DNA from: an uncultured Pelagibacteraceae bacterium
GTDB lineage: Bacteria; Pseudomonadota; Alphaproteobacteria; Pelagibacterales; Pelagibacteraceae
Direction of reading: 5' to 3'
Length of the DNA stretch: 52,083 bases
Assembly (NCBI GenBank): GCA_902609705.1
Contig: CACLSX010000004.1
Span: 1 to 52,083 of the forward strand
Shown one piece after another: positions 25,994 to 34,796 of this stretch. Each line of letters starts with the position of its first letter. Positions within the stretch are counted from its first letter, which is position 1. The translations under genes were made by a program, and so were the position numbers. The notes under the pieces are model-generated. The model was given only the letters and a program-made list of their open reading frames with translations. It was not told the DNA's origin and searched no databases.

Positions 25994-26712
25994 TAGTTTA
26001 ATATTTTTCTAAAATTAGTGATTACTTTTTTCATACCAAACATGATGGCCTCTCCAATTATAAAATGTCCAATATTAAATTCCTCTATAGATTTAATCTT
26101 TCTTAAAATTTTAGTTGATTTATAATCTAGGCCATGACCTGCATGAACTTCCATTCCTAGTTTTTTTGCTAAAATGGCACAATTTTTTATTTTTTTGAGC
26201 TCAACTAAATAATTTTTGTTATTTTTAACTTTTAAAGCAAATTTTCCTGTATGAAGTTCCACACATTTCGCATTTAATTCTTTTGATGCAAAAACATCTT
26301 TAATATTTGGATTGATGAAAAGACTTGTTCTAATTTTTTTTGAATTTAATTTACTAATTACCTTTTTAATTATTTTTTTATTTTTTGTGATATTTAAACC
26401 TCCTTCGGTGGTTATTTCATTCCTTTTTTCAGGAACTATACAAACAAAATTAGGTTTATATTTTAATGCAATATTAAGCATTTCATTGTTAGCAGCCATT
26501 TCTAAATTTATTGGTACTCTTTTAATTTTTGAAAATATAGCTACGTCTTCATCTCGAATATGTCTACGATCTTCTCTTAAGTGAATGGTAATAGAATTTG
26601 CACCGAAATTCATAACTTGTCTTGCATATGAAATAGGATCGGGATGCCCCTCTCCTCTAGCGTTTCTTAATGTTGCAATATGGTCTACGTTAACACCTAG
26701 TCTAGATTTCAT
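25993..26712 (-). CDS. pdxJ: pyridoxine 5'-phosphate synthase
   Basis: Closes the pyridoxine ring from deoxyxylulose phosphate and 3-amino-2-oxopropyl phosphate. The 239-residue TIM-barrel protein starts RLGVNVDHIATLRNARG, with HLREDRRHI and the C-terminal VHAGHGLDYKSTK and FNIGHFIIGEA. Length is normal. Several PLP enzymes lie in this window (MetY, GlyA). It overlaps pyrE by four bases (ATGA) and acpS by one codon position. Confidence 0.96.
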   Translation of the reverse strand: MKSRLGVNVDHIATLRNARGEGHPDPISYARQVMNFGANSITIHLREDRRHIRDEDVAIFSKIKRVPINLEMAANNEMLNIALKYKPNFVCIVPEKRNEITTEGGLNITKNKKIIKKVISKLNSKKIRTSLFINPNIKDVFASKELNAKCVELHTGKFALKVKNNKNYLVELKKIKNCAILAKKLGMEVHAGHGLDYKSTKILRKIKSIEEFNIGHFIIGEAIMFGMKKVITNFRKILN

Positions 26713-27299
26713 TTTAAATATCTACTTCCAGGTTTTGTAATAGGAATTTTTTTTAACTCAATTGGTAAATCATTTTTTTTATAAGTTGGTATTTCTAATT
26801 TAATTTGCGAAACAATATTTTTATCTTTAATTTTTAAACTTGGTTTACTAGATCTATTAATCAAACACGCATATCCAACTACTTTTGATTTATATTTTTT
26901 TACAAGTCGAGCACATTCTAAACTTGACTTACCTGTAGTAATTACGTCTTCTACTATCAATACTTTAGAATTTTTTTTAATTGAAAAACCTCTTCTTAAA
27001 ATAAATTTCCCATTAACTCTCTCACAAAATATTGTCTCCTTATTCAATAAATTTCCAACAATATAACCTATTACAATACCGCCCATAGCTGGTGACAAAA
27101 TTATATCAATTTTTTTGAATTTTTTTTTTATTTTAGTGCTTAAAGATTTACAAAATTTTTCTGATTTTTTTGGATAACTTAATAATTTAGCACACTGAAC
27201 ATACTGGGGTGAATGTAAACCTGAAGATAAAACAAAATGTCCCTCTAAAAGTGCATTAGTTTTTTTTAAAACCACTAAAGAATCTTTTAAAGAAAGCAT
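26709..27299 (-). CDS. pyrE: orotate phosphoribosyltransferase
   Basis: Fifth step of pyrimidine synthesis, joining orotate to PRPP. The 196-residue protein has HFVLSSGLHSPQYVQCAKLL at the N terminus and the PRPP-binding loop KVLIVEDVITTGKSSLECARL. The ATG at 27299 overlaps the rsh coding end by 44 bases; a GTG at 27275 would shorten the overlap. The rsh-pyrE-pdxJ-acpS order is normal for alphaproteobacteria. It complements pyrB and pyrC at 44936-47160. Confidence 0.95.
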   Translation of the reverse strand: MLSLKDSLVVLKKTNALLEGHFVLSSGLHSPQYVQCAKLLSYPKKSEKFCKSLSTKIKKKFKKIDIILSPAMGGIVIGYIVGNLLNKETIFCERVNGKFILRRGFSIKKNSKVLIVEDVITTGKSSLECARLVKKYKSKVVGYACLINRSSKPSLKIKDKNIVSQIKLEIPTYKKNDLPIELKKIPITKPGSRYLK

Positions 27300-28998
27300 A
27301 TTTTTTGTTTTTATGTCTAATTATTTTGAAGTTATATTCTTTCTGTTTTAGCTCACTAATAAGTTTTGTAAAGTTTTTCAAATCTTGAATAATTAGGTTG
27401 AATCTAAAATTAATGGTTCTTTTAGTCTTTTCCACCATTTCAACACTTGAAATATTTACATTATTCGTTCCAATCATTGTTGTAACGTCACCTAATATTC
27501 CAGGTCTGTCAGGTAAAGACATCCAAAGTGTAGTGTTATATTTTTTTTCAGTAGGCTTGCTGTCTTCTTTGTATTGCCAGTATCTTCTTATAGCAGCTCT
27601 AGCTTTACCAGTTTTAGCACTTGTTATCCAATGCAAAGAGGGTGAATCTTTTTTTGAAGTTAATATTTTAACTACATCTCCATTTCGCAATATTGATTGT
27701 AGAGGACTTTCCTTTCCATTTATTTCGCATCCAATTGCAGTATCTCCTACTTTAGTGTGAACAGCATAAGCAAAATCAATTGGACTTGCTTCTTTGGGTA
27801 ATTTTATGACTGACCCTTTTGGTGTAAAACAAAAAACATTTTCTTGAAACATTTGAAGTTTTGTATACTCAAAATAATGTTCAGGATTTTCATTTTTATC
27901 TATAATTTCTACCAAATCTGCTAGCCAGTCATATTCCTTCCAAGTTAAAGAATTAAACTTTTCTGACGATTTATATTTCCAATGAGATGCTATACCTCTT
28001 TGCGCAAATTCATGCATTTGTTGTGTTCTTAGTTGTATTTCAATGGGTCTTTTATTTGGACCGATCACTGCTGTATGAAGAGATTTGTAATTATTTATTT
28101 TCGGTGATGATATGTAATCTTTAAATCTACCAGGTATGCAATTCCATTTATTATGAATTACGCCTAAGGTTTTGTAACAATTTTCAACATTATCTAAAAT
28201 TATTCTAAAACCAATTATGTCTGTAATTTGCTCTAGTGAAGTTCTTTTTTTTTGTATTTTTCTCCAAATAGAAAAAGGTGTTTTTTCTCTAGAATAAATT
28301 TTAAAATCAATATTATTTTCATTTAATAGATTTTCAAATTCACTAAGAACTGAATTATAATTAATCAAATTATTATCTTTTATTGTGTCCAATCTATCTT
28401 TGATCATTTTTCTTGCTTCAGGATTTAAAATATCGAAAGAAAGATCTTCAAGTTCATCTCTTATTCTATTCATTCCCATTCTATCAGCTAGAGGAGCATA
28501 AATTTCCATAGTTTCTTTAGCAATTCTTTTTCTTTTTTCCTCTTTATCAATAGCCTTCAAAGTTCGCATATTATGCAAACGATCTGCAAGTTTCACAAGA
28601 AGAACTCTGATATCTTTAGAAGTTGCCAGGATGAGTTTTCTAAAATTTTCAGCTTTTGAATTAGAAATAGCTTGGTTTTCAAAAACTGAAATTTTTGTAA
28701 CTCCATCAACCAAATCAGCAACTTCTTTTCCAAATTGTTCCTCTATGGTTTTATAAGTTGCATAAGTATCTTCTATGGTATCATGAAGTAAACCAGTTGC
28801 TATCGTTGCACTGTCCAACTTAAGTTCAGTTAAAATATTTGCAACAGCAACCGGATGAATGACGTATGGATCTCCTGATTGTCGTTTTTGATCTTTATGA
28901 ACTTTCACTGCAAAATCATATGCTTTGCTTAGAGTTTCCGGGTTAAGAAACTTATTGTATGATTTAACCTTATTTATTAATTCGTCAGAATTTAGCAT
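27256..28998 (-). CDS. rsh: RelA/SpoT-family (p)ppGpp synthetase/hydrolase, shortened
   Basis: Bifunctional stringent-response enzyme. It has an HD hydrolase domain (VHKDQKRQSGDPYVIHP, LLHDTIEDT), a synthetase domain with the NYKSLHTAVIGP and EIQLRTQQMHEFAQRGIASHW blocks, a TGS domain (about 387-448) and a C-terminal ACT domain (about 491-560, from LWMSLPDRPGILGDV). At 580 residues it is well short of the usual 700 or more. The ACT domain follows TGS after only some 40 residues, so the helical and zinc-finger/RIS region is missing. The start is the ATG at 28998, since the codon before it is TTG. rpoZ, which commonly precedes rsh, is absent. Confidence 0.93.
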   Translation of the reverse strand: MLNSDELINKVKSYNKFLNPETLSKAYDFAVKVHKDQKRQSGDPYVIHPVAVANILTELKLDSATIATGLLHDTIEDTYATYKTIEEQFGKEVADLVDGVTKISVFENQAISNSKAENFRKLILATSKDIRVLLVKLADRLHNMRTLKAIDKEEKRKRIAKETMEIYAPLADRMGMNRIRDELEDLSFDILNPEARKMIKDRLDTIKDNNLINYNSVLSEFENLLNENNIDFKIYSREKTPFSIWRKIQKKRTSLEQITDIIGFRIILDNVENCYKTLGVIHNKWNCIPGRFKDYISSPKINNYKSLHTAVIGPNKRPIEIQLRTQQMHEFAQRGIASHWKYKSSEKFNSLTWKEYDWLADLVEIIDKNENPEHYFEYTKLQMFQENVFCFTPKGSVIKLPKEASPIDFAYAVHTKVGDTAIGCEINGKESPLQSILRNGDVVKILTSKKDSPSLHWITSAKTGKARAAIRRYWQYKEDSKPTEKKYNTTLWMSLPDRPGILGDVTTMIGTNNVNISSVEMVEKTKRTINFRFNLIIQDLKNFTKLISELKQKEYNFKIIRHKNKKYAFFKRFFSGFKKN

Positions 28999-29018
28999 CA
29001 ATTTATTATATCACTTAT

Positions 29019-29546
29019 TTAGATAACTTTAATACTTCTTAAATTATTTTTTTTTAAAGAAGATAAGAGTTTTACTATATTTTTTTTTAATTTTGGGTGA
29101 GACCAATTTTTGCATATTTCAAACAGTGGCATAAGTACAAAGTTTCTATTATGCATTCTTGGATGCGGGATCTCTAAATTAATCAATTTTTTATTTAATT
29201 TAGTAATCTTTCCATTAAAATCTAATATATCAATATCACAATTTCTTGGATGATTTTTAGGAGATATTTTTCTGCCTAATTTTTTCTCTATAGATTTAAT
29301 TATTTTAAACAGCTCAAATTGATTTAATTTTGTTTTTATCAGTAATACAGCATTAATAAATTTTGGAAAACTAGGATCTGGCCATGACTCGGTCTCATAA
29401 TAACTAGATGTTTTGATAATTTTAATATCATGGGTTTCCAATAGATATTTAGATTTTTCTAAAAAATGTATTCTATTTCCTAAATTAGAACCTATTGATA
29501 GATATACATTTTTAACTTGAGCGTCTGAAATATCTCGCTTTTTCAC
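29019..29546 (-). CDS. folK: 2-amino-4-hydroxy-6-hydroxymethyldihydropteridine pyrophosphokinase
   Basis: Transfers pyrophosphate from ATP to the pterin precursor of folate. The conserved start [12 protein letters not shown], the [21 protein letters not shown] segment, and the catalytic-loop NCDIDILDF with [16 protein letters not shown] identify HPPK. The start is uncertain: the only ATG (29606) overlaps smpB by 95 bases, so I prefer the GTG at 29546 (35-base overlap, 175 residues). A still shorter version starting near VYLSIGSN would need a rarer codon. It is followed after 20 bases by rsh. Confidence 0.88.
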   Translation of the reverse strand: MKKRDISDAQVKNVYLSIGSNLGNRIHFLEKSKYLLETHDIKIIKTSSYYETESWPDPSFPKFINAVLLIKTKLNQFELFKIIKSIEKKLGRKISPKNHPRNCDIDILDFNGKITKLNKKLINLEIPHPRMHNRNFVLMPLFEICKNWSHPKLKKNIVKLLSSLKKNNLRSIKVI

Positions 29547-29982
29547 GGTTCCAATCTTTAGTTTTTTTGGTTTGTCGCTTATCGTATTGTTTTTTGCCCT
29601 TTGCAACTGCTATTTCAACTTTAGCTTTGCCTTTTTTAAAATACATTTTAGTTGGAACTAAAGTTAGACCATCCTCGTTCATTTTACCAATTAGTTTGTT
29701 AATTTCCCTTTTGTTAAATAACAATTTTCTTTCTGAGTAAGGATTGTGATTTGAATAACTGGCTTGTTTATATATGGGTATATGTGAATTAATTAAAAAA
29801 ATTTCTCCTTCTTTTTCTACCGCATATGACTCTGCAATATTTACTTTTCCATCTCTTACAGATTTTATTTCAGAACCTTTTAGTACAATTCCTGCTTCTA
29901 AGATTTCCTTAAAGAAAAAATTAAAAGATGCTTTTCGATTTATTGTAATGATCTTGATGCCAGATGTAGATTTATCACTCAT
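29512..29982 (-). CDS. smpB: SsrA-binding protein SmpB
   Basis: Binds tmRNA and brings it to stalled ribosomes for trans-translation. The 156-residue protein has [30 protein letters not shown] core (about 13-37), [20 protein letters not shown], and the basic tail [23 protein letters not shown] use the ATG at 29982; the in-frame codon before it is TTG. It overlaps dapA by eight bases. The tmRNA gene itself is not in this window. Confidence 0.95.
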   Translation of the reverse strand: MSDKSTSGIKIITINRKASFNFFFKEILEAGIVLKGSEIKSVRDGKVNIAESYAVEKEGEIFLINSHIPIYKQASYSNHNPYSERKLLFNKREINKLIGKMNEDGLTLVPTKMYFKKGKAKVEIAVAKGKKQYDKRQTKKTKDWNREKARYFRRSS

Positions 29983-30862
29983 CAATAAGTTTTGCTACTT
30001 TCAATGCTTTCTCGACTTCCTTTTTTGTATTTTCAGTTATTTTTACCAAAGGTAATCTTACGGTATCATCGCATAGACCAAGTAATTTAGCAGCATACTT
30101 AACTGGTGAAGGATTGCTTTCTATAAATAAGTTTTTATGTAACGGTTGCAACATATCATCAAGTTGTTGAGCTTTTTTTAAATCATCCTCATTTGAAGAT
30201 TTTGATAATTTTTGAAATTCAGAACATAATTTAGGAGCTACGTTTGCTGTAACACTAATTGTTCCAACGCCTCCTCGTTTATTAAATTCAAAAGCATTAT
30301 CGTCGTTTCCAGTAAGTTGAATGAAATCATTACCCATTTTTTCTTTTTGTTGATCAACACGATTTAGGTCACCAGTTGCATCTTTAACTCCAACTATATT
30401 TTTTAGTTCATATAATCTAGCCATTGTTTCAACGCTCATATCGATTACAGAACGACTAGGAATATTGTAAATTATAATTGGAATTCCACAGTTATCATTG
30501 ATTGATTTATAATGTTGATATAATCCTTCTTGAGTAGGTTTGTTATAATATGGTGTAACAACTAAAGCACCATCCGCACCAGCTTTTTCAGCGTGTTTAG
30601 TTAATGATACGGCTTCTTCTGTAGAATTAGATCCAGTGCCGGCTATTATGGGAAGTTTACCAGTAGCTTCTTTTATACATAATTCAATTGTTCTCTCATG
30701 TTCATCGTGTGATAATGTTGGTGACTCACCTGTTGTTCCAACTGGAACTAACCCATTTGTTCCATTTTCCAGATGATGATTTATTATTTTTATGTAACTT
30801 TCTTCGTCAAGCTTGTTGTCTTTAAACGGTGTAATTAATGCTACATTTGATCCTTTAAACAT
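29975..30862 (-). CDS. dapA: 4-hydroxy-tetrahydrodipicolinate synthase
   Basis: First committed step of the lysine and diaminopimelate pathway: aldol condensation of pyruvate with aspartate semialdehyde. The 295-residue TIM barrel shows [26 protein letters not shown] with the proton-relay tyrosine, and Lys160 in [12 protein letters not shown] for the Schiff base. It shares aspartate semialdehyde with hom. It is divergent from the transglycosylase gene with only 35 bases between the start codons. Confidence 0.97.
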   Translation of the reverse strand: MFKGSNVALITPFKDNKLDEESYIKIINHHLENGTNGLVPVGTTGESPTLSHDEHERTIELCIKEATGKLPIIAGTGSNSTEEAVSLTKHAEKAGADGALVVTPYYNKPTQEGLYQHYKSINDNCGIPIIIYNIPSRSVIDMSVETMARLYELKNIVGVKDATGDLNRVDQQKEKMGNDFIQLTGNDDNAFEFNKRGGVGTISVTANVAPKLCSEFQKLSKSSNEDDLKKAQQLDDMLQPLHKNLFIESNPSPVKYAAKLLGLCDDTVRLPLVKITENTKKEVEKALKVAKLIDE

Positions 30863-30897
30863 AATTATTTATAACATAAGTTGTTTGATTTAATAAA

Positions 30898-33099
30898 ATG
30901 TATTTAAAATTATTAACAACAATTATCCTTTTTTTCTTATCGTTTCAATCTGCTTTTTCAAATGAAACTATACTTCCTATTAAAAAACCAGATTTAAATG
31001 AAAAAAATACAACAAAAAAAATAGCTGAAATCATTCCTCTACCAAAACCATCTGAAAAAGAAGATGAAATTCAAAAGGAAATAAAAATTACTACCACGGA
31101 GATATTTAAGAGAATTGATGGTGTAATAATTCCAAAAAATAAGCCTCTAATAGTTAAAGAAAAATTAAGAAAGATAAAAAAACAAAAATTTTATAGCGAT
31201 AGAGATTTGAGGTATGCAAAACAAGCTATTTCATTTATGGAGAAAAGTAATTGGAAGGATGCAAAAAAAGCCGCAAGCAAAGCAAGAGCAAAATCTATTT
31301 ATGATTTTATTCAATGGAGACATCTACTTACAACTGGTAACAGGGCTACTTTTACAGAATATAAACAGTTTATCGAAAGAGTAAAAAATTATCCAAGGAT
31401 AGATAGAGTTCGTTACTTAGGAGAGCATAAAATAAATTCTAAAAATCATACTAAAAATGAAATTATACAGTGGTTCGATAAACACCCTCCTTTAAGTGGA
31501 TTTGGAAAAATGATGCTGGGCGATGCTTTGTTATCAAAAAATAAAGAGTCAGCTATAAATTTAATAAAGGAAGGATTTATAACAGCTGATTTAAGTAAAA
31601 ATGATCTTATTTTTTTTAGAAAGAAATTTAAAAAATATTTGAACAGTAGTGATTATATTAAAAGAGCAGATTATTTAGCTTGGGAGAATAAATATTGGGA
31701 TCTTAAAAGAATGTTAAGATATCTACCAAAAGATTATCAACTTTTATATACAGCAAGGCAATTGTTAATGAGCAGATCTTATGGGGTTGATAGTGCTATC
31801 TCGAATGTGCCTGCAACTTTAAAAAAAGATGCAGGTTTAAATTATGATAGGCTCAAATGGAGAAGGAAAAGAGGAAGAGTTGATAGTTCTTTAGAAATTT
31901 TACTAAGTATCAAAAATAATAAAGACTATATGGTTCGCCCAGATAAATGGTGGGTTGAAAGATCAATAATTGCGAGATCACTTATTTATAAGAAAAGATA
32001 TGAGCAAGCTTATAAAATTACAAGTAAACATGGTCTATCAGAGGGTGCTGAATTAGCTGAGGCTGAATGGATGAGTGGATGGATTGCTTTAAGTTTCTTA
32101 AAAGACCCAATTTTAGCAAAAAGCCATTTTACTAAATTTTATAATAATGTTGGATATCCAATTAGTTTATCAAGAGGTGCTTATTGGCTTGGAAAAGCGA
32201 ACTTAGCACTAAATAATAAGGAAGAAGCAGATAAATGGTTTAAAGAAGGTTCAAAATATCTAACAACCTATTATGGTCAATTATCTCATATGAAAATATA
32301 TCCAAATAAAACTTTTGAACTTAAAGAAAGTACTCAAGTTGATAAAAATTATGCTGAAAGTTTTTACAAAAATAAATTAGTTGCAATAGTACACTTATTA
32401 GATGAAGTAAGAAAAGATAAATATACGAAACATATTTTAAGATTTCTAGCAAATGACAATGTTTCAGCAGGAAGTGAAATATTGGCAGCTAAACTAGCAA
32501 CTGACATCTCTAGATTTGATTTTGCTATTCAGGTTTCTAAAATAGCATCTTATCAAAAAAGGTTTCATAACAAATATAATTATCCAGTAATCAGCACTCC
32601 AAATAAAGTTGGATCAAGAAAAATTCCGGAGCAAGCTTTAATATTATCTATTATAAGACAAGAAAGTGAGTTTGATATATCTGCAAGAAGTAGAGTTGGA
32701 GCACAAGGCTTAATGCAGTTGATGCCTTATACCGCAAAGACAGTTGCTAAGCAGGCAAAAGTTTCTTATTCAAAATCTCGTTTAACAACAAGTCCTGAGT
32801 ATAATATAAATTTAGGTTCTTTTTATATTGCAGGTTTAATTCTTGATTATGATGGATCCTACCCTTTCGCTGTCGCAGCATATAATGCAGGACCAAAAAG
32901 AGTGAAGTATTGGAAAAAAATAAATAAAGATCCTCAAAAGAAACAAATCGATTATGTTGATTGGGTAGAACTTATTAAGTTTAAAGAGACCAGAAACTAT
33001 GTTCAGAGGGTTATGGAGAATTACAATGTTTATAGATACATTTTGTCTCAAAAACCAATATTTTTAAAAGATTTTTTTAGAAATAATCCACTATATTAA
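30898..33099 (+). CDS. slt: soluble lytic murein transglycosylase (Slt70-like)
   Basis: Periplasmic enzyme cleaving peptidoglycan glycan strands with 1,6-anhydro-muramyl formation. The 733-residue precursor has a signal peptide ending near QSAFS-NE, a Pro/Lys-rich segment (about 25-100), a helical superhelix, and a C-terminal SLT domain (about 570-715). Catalytic Glu589 lies in LSIIRQESEFDISARS, followed by GAQGLMQLMPYTA and AVAAYNAGPKRVKYW. The Pro/Lys linker is unusual for Slt70. It is divergent from dapA and its stop codon abuts the tRNA-Ser gene. Confidence 0.92.
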   Translation: MYLKLLTTIILFFLSFQSAFSNETILPIKKPDLNEKNTTKKIAEIIPLPKPSEKEDEIQKEIKITTTEIFKRIDGVIIPKNKPLIVKEKLRKIKKQKFYSDRDLRYAKQAISFMEKSNWKDAKKAASKARAKSIYDFIQWRHLLTTGNRATFTEYKQFIERVKNYPRIDRVRYLGEHKINSKNHTKNEIIQWFDKHPPLSGFGKMMLGDALLSKNKESAINLIKEGFITADLSKNDLIFFRKKFKKYLNSSDYIKRADYLAWENKYWDLKRMLRYLPKDYQLLYTARQLLMSRSYGVDSAISNVPATLKKDAGLNYDRLKWRRKRGRVDSSLEILLSIKNNKDYMVRPDKWWVERSIIARSLIYKKRYEQAYKITSKHGLSEGAELAEAEWMSGWIALSFLKDPILAKSHFTKFYNNVGYPISLSRGAYWLGKANLALNNKEEADKWFKEGSKYLTTYYGQLSHMKIYPNKTFELKESTQVDKNYAESFYKNKLVAIVHLLDEVRKDKYTKHILRFLANDNVSAGSEILAAKLATDISRFDFAIQVSKIASYQKRFHNKYNYPVISTPNKVGSRKIPEQALILSIIRQESEFDISARSRVGAQGLMQLMPYTAKTVAKQAKVSYSKSRLTTSPEYNINLGSFYIAGLILDYDGSYPFAVAAYNAGPKRVKYWKKINKDPQKKQIDYVDWVELIKFKETRNYVQRVMENYNVYRYILSQKPIFLKDFFRNNPLY

Positions 33100-33194
33100 T
33101 GGCGGAAGGAGAGGGATTCGAACCCTCGGTACACCTTTTCAAGCGTACGGCGGTTTAGCAAACCGCTGGTTTAAACCAGCTCACCCATCCTTCC
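33100..33194 (-). tRNA. tRNA-Ser (anticodon GCU)
   Basis: A type II tRNA of 95 bases on the minus strand. The acceptor stem is perfect (GGAAGGA pairing with TCCTTCC), the anticodon loop reads TTGCTAA with stem CGGTT/AACCG, so it decodes AGC/AGT serine codons. The T arm contains GGTTCGAATCC, and the long variable arm between is typical of serine tRNAs. Discriminator G is followed by an encoded CCA (33100-33102 as tgg on the plus strand). It starts right after the slt stop codon. Confidence 0.96.
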
Positions 33195-33210
33195 ACGATA
33201 ATATGTGTAA

Positions 33211-33243
33211 CTTGAAATCATTGAATATTCAATCATATTCAAG
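33211..33243. promoter_or_regulatory. nested palindrome between tRNA-Ser and soxB
   Basis: A 14-base perfect palindrome, ATTGAATATTCAAT (33220-33233), is flanked by a second matched pair of arms, CTTGAA (33211-33216) and TTCAAG (33238-33243). It fills the middle of the 64-base gap from which tRNA-Ser and the sox operon diverge. Both directions offer -35-like TTGAAT boxes inside it, and a -10-like TAATTT at 33244-33249 on the plus strand would place the sox transcript start near the soxB ATG. It could be an operator or simply symmetric AT-rich promoter DNA. Confidence 0.45.
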
Positions 33244-33258
33244 TAATTTCTCCAAAAT

Positions 33259-34512
33259 ATGAAAAACAAATATTCAGTATTCTCTCTAATAAAAAATGCT
33301 TTATCACAGCATGAGAATTGGCAACAAGCTTGGGGAAATCCAGAGCCAAAAAAAGAATACGATGCTATTATTGTGGGTGGTGGCGGACACGGTTTAGCTA
33401 CTGCTTATTATTTGGCAAAGAAACATAATTTAAAAAATATTGCAGTCTTAGAAAAAGGTTGGATTGGTGGTGGAAATACAGGGCGTAACACTACAATCAT
33501 TAGATCAAATTATTTATGGGATGCTAGCGCTGGTTTATACGATCATGCGCTTAAACTATGGGAAAATTTATCTCAAGAGCTAAACTACAATGTGATGTTC
33601 AGTCAAAGAGGTGTAATGAATTTAGCTCACAATCTTCAAGATGTAAGAGATTTAAAAAGAAGAACACATGCTAATAGACTAAACGGAATTGATGCTGTTT
33701 GGTTAAATACCGAGGAAGTTAAAAAATTTTGCCCAATTATAAATACATCACCTGATATCAGATACCCTGTTTTAGGTGGAACGTTACAAAGAAGAGCGGG
33801 AACTGCAAGACATGATGCTGTTGCCTGGGGTTATGCAAGAGGCGCAAGCGAAATGGGTGTTGATATAATTCAAAACTGTGAAGTTAAAGGAATAAAGAGA
33901 AATGGAGATGGAGTTGAAGGATTAGAAACCACTAAAGGATTTATAAAAACTAATAAAATTGGAGTTGTTGCAGCAGGCCACTCAAGTGTAATCGCAAATA
34001 TGGCTGGATTAAAACTTCCTCTTGAGAGTAAACCATTACAAGCGTTAGTTTCAGAGCCAGTAAAACCAATTATTGATACTGTTGTAATGTCAAATGCTGT
34101 TCATGCTTATGTAAGTCAATCGGATAAAGGCGAATTAGTTATAGGTGCAGGAACAGATTCATATGTTTCATATACACAAAGAGGTAGTCATAATATTGTA
34201 GAAGAAACTTTAAAGGCTATTCTAGAGCTCTACCCTATTTTTAGTAGAATGAAAATGTTAAGACAATGGGGAGGAATTGTTGATATATGTCCAGATGCAA
34301 GTCCTATTATAAGTAAAACTAATATAAAAGGTTTATATTTTAATTGTGGTTGGGGTACTGGTGGTTTTAAAGCTACTCCTGGATCGGGAGATTTATTTGC
34401 GCACACAATTGCAAATGATGAGCCACATAAATTAAATGCAGCATTTAATTTAAATAGATTTGTAAGCGGTGATCTTGTTGATGAACATGGTGCTGCAGCA
34501 GTTGCACATTAG
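33259..34512 (+). CDS. soxB: sarcosine oxidase beta subunit
   Basis: Catalytic flavin subunit of heterotetrameric sarcosine oxidase, oxidising sarcosine to glycine. The 417-residue protein has the dinucleotide-binding motif [20 protein letters not shown] (34-53), [16 protein letters not shown] near residue 71-85, and [18 protein letters not shown]; the His in RHDAV (about 185) fits the position that binds FMN covalently in characterised enzymes. It is the first gene of soxBDAG, whose members overlap or nearly touch. No Shine-Dalgarno precedes the ATG, consistent with a near-leaderless mRNA. Confidence 0.95.
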   Translation: MKNKYSVFSLIKNALSQHENWQQAWGNPEPKKEYDAIIVGGGGHGLATAYYLAKKHNLKNIAVLEKGWIGGGNTGRNTTIIRSNYLWDASAGLYDHALKLWENLSQELNYNVMFSQRGVMNLAHNLQDVRDLKRRTHANRLNGIDAVWLNTEEVKKFCPIINTSPDIRYPVLGGTLQRRAGTARHDAVAWGYARGASEMGVDIIQNCEVKGIKRNGDGVEGLETTKGFIKTNKIGVVAAGHSSVIANMAGLKLPLESKPLQALVSEPVKPIIDTVVMSNAVHAYVSQSDKGELVIGAGTDSYVSYTQRGSHNIVEETLKAILELYPIFSRMKMLRQWGGIVDICPDASPIISKTNIKGLYFNCGWGTGGFKATPGSGDLFAHTIANDEPHKLNAAFNLNRFVSGDLVDEHGAAAVAH

Positions 34513-34514
34513 TA

Positions 34515-34796
34515 ATGTTTTTAATTAATTGTCCATTTTGTGGAGAGAGAGATCAAAGTGAATTTTCTTCAGGTGGCGAAGCTCATATAGTTAGACCAAA
34601 ACAACCAACTGAACTTAGCGATGATGAATGGGCGGAATATCTATTTATGAGAAAAAATATTAAAGGTATTCAATTTGAAAGATGGAATCATGTTCACGGA
34701 TGCAGAAAATGGTTCAACGTCGTTAGAGACACATCGAATGATAAAATATTATCTGTTTATAAAATGGGTGAAAAACCTCCTGTTAATTATAAGTAA
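34515..34796 (+). CDS. soxD: sarcosine oxidase delta subunit
   Basis: Small zinc-binding subunit of heterotetrameric sarcosine oxidase, 93 residues. The N-terminal INCPFCGERDQSEF gives Cys6 and Cys9, and RWNHVHGCRKWFN gives His59 and Cys63, matching the known Zn ligands of the delta subunit. Its start is two bases after the soxB stop and its stop shares a base with the soxA ATG, so translation is coupled through the operon. Confidence 0.95.
   Translation: MFLINCPFCGERDQSEFSSGGEAHIVRPKQPTELSDDEWAEYLFMRKNIKGIQFERWNHVHGCRKWFNVVRDTSNDKILSVYKMGEKPPVNYK

Noticed and set aside
33100..33194. tRNA-Ser as an attachment site for an integrated element
   Set aside because: Neighbouring genes (slt, sox) are core-type and no integrase or duplicated tRNA end was seen.
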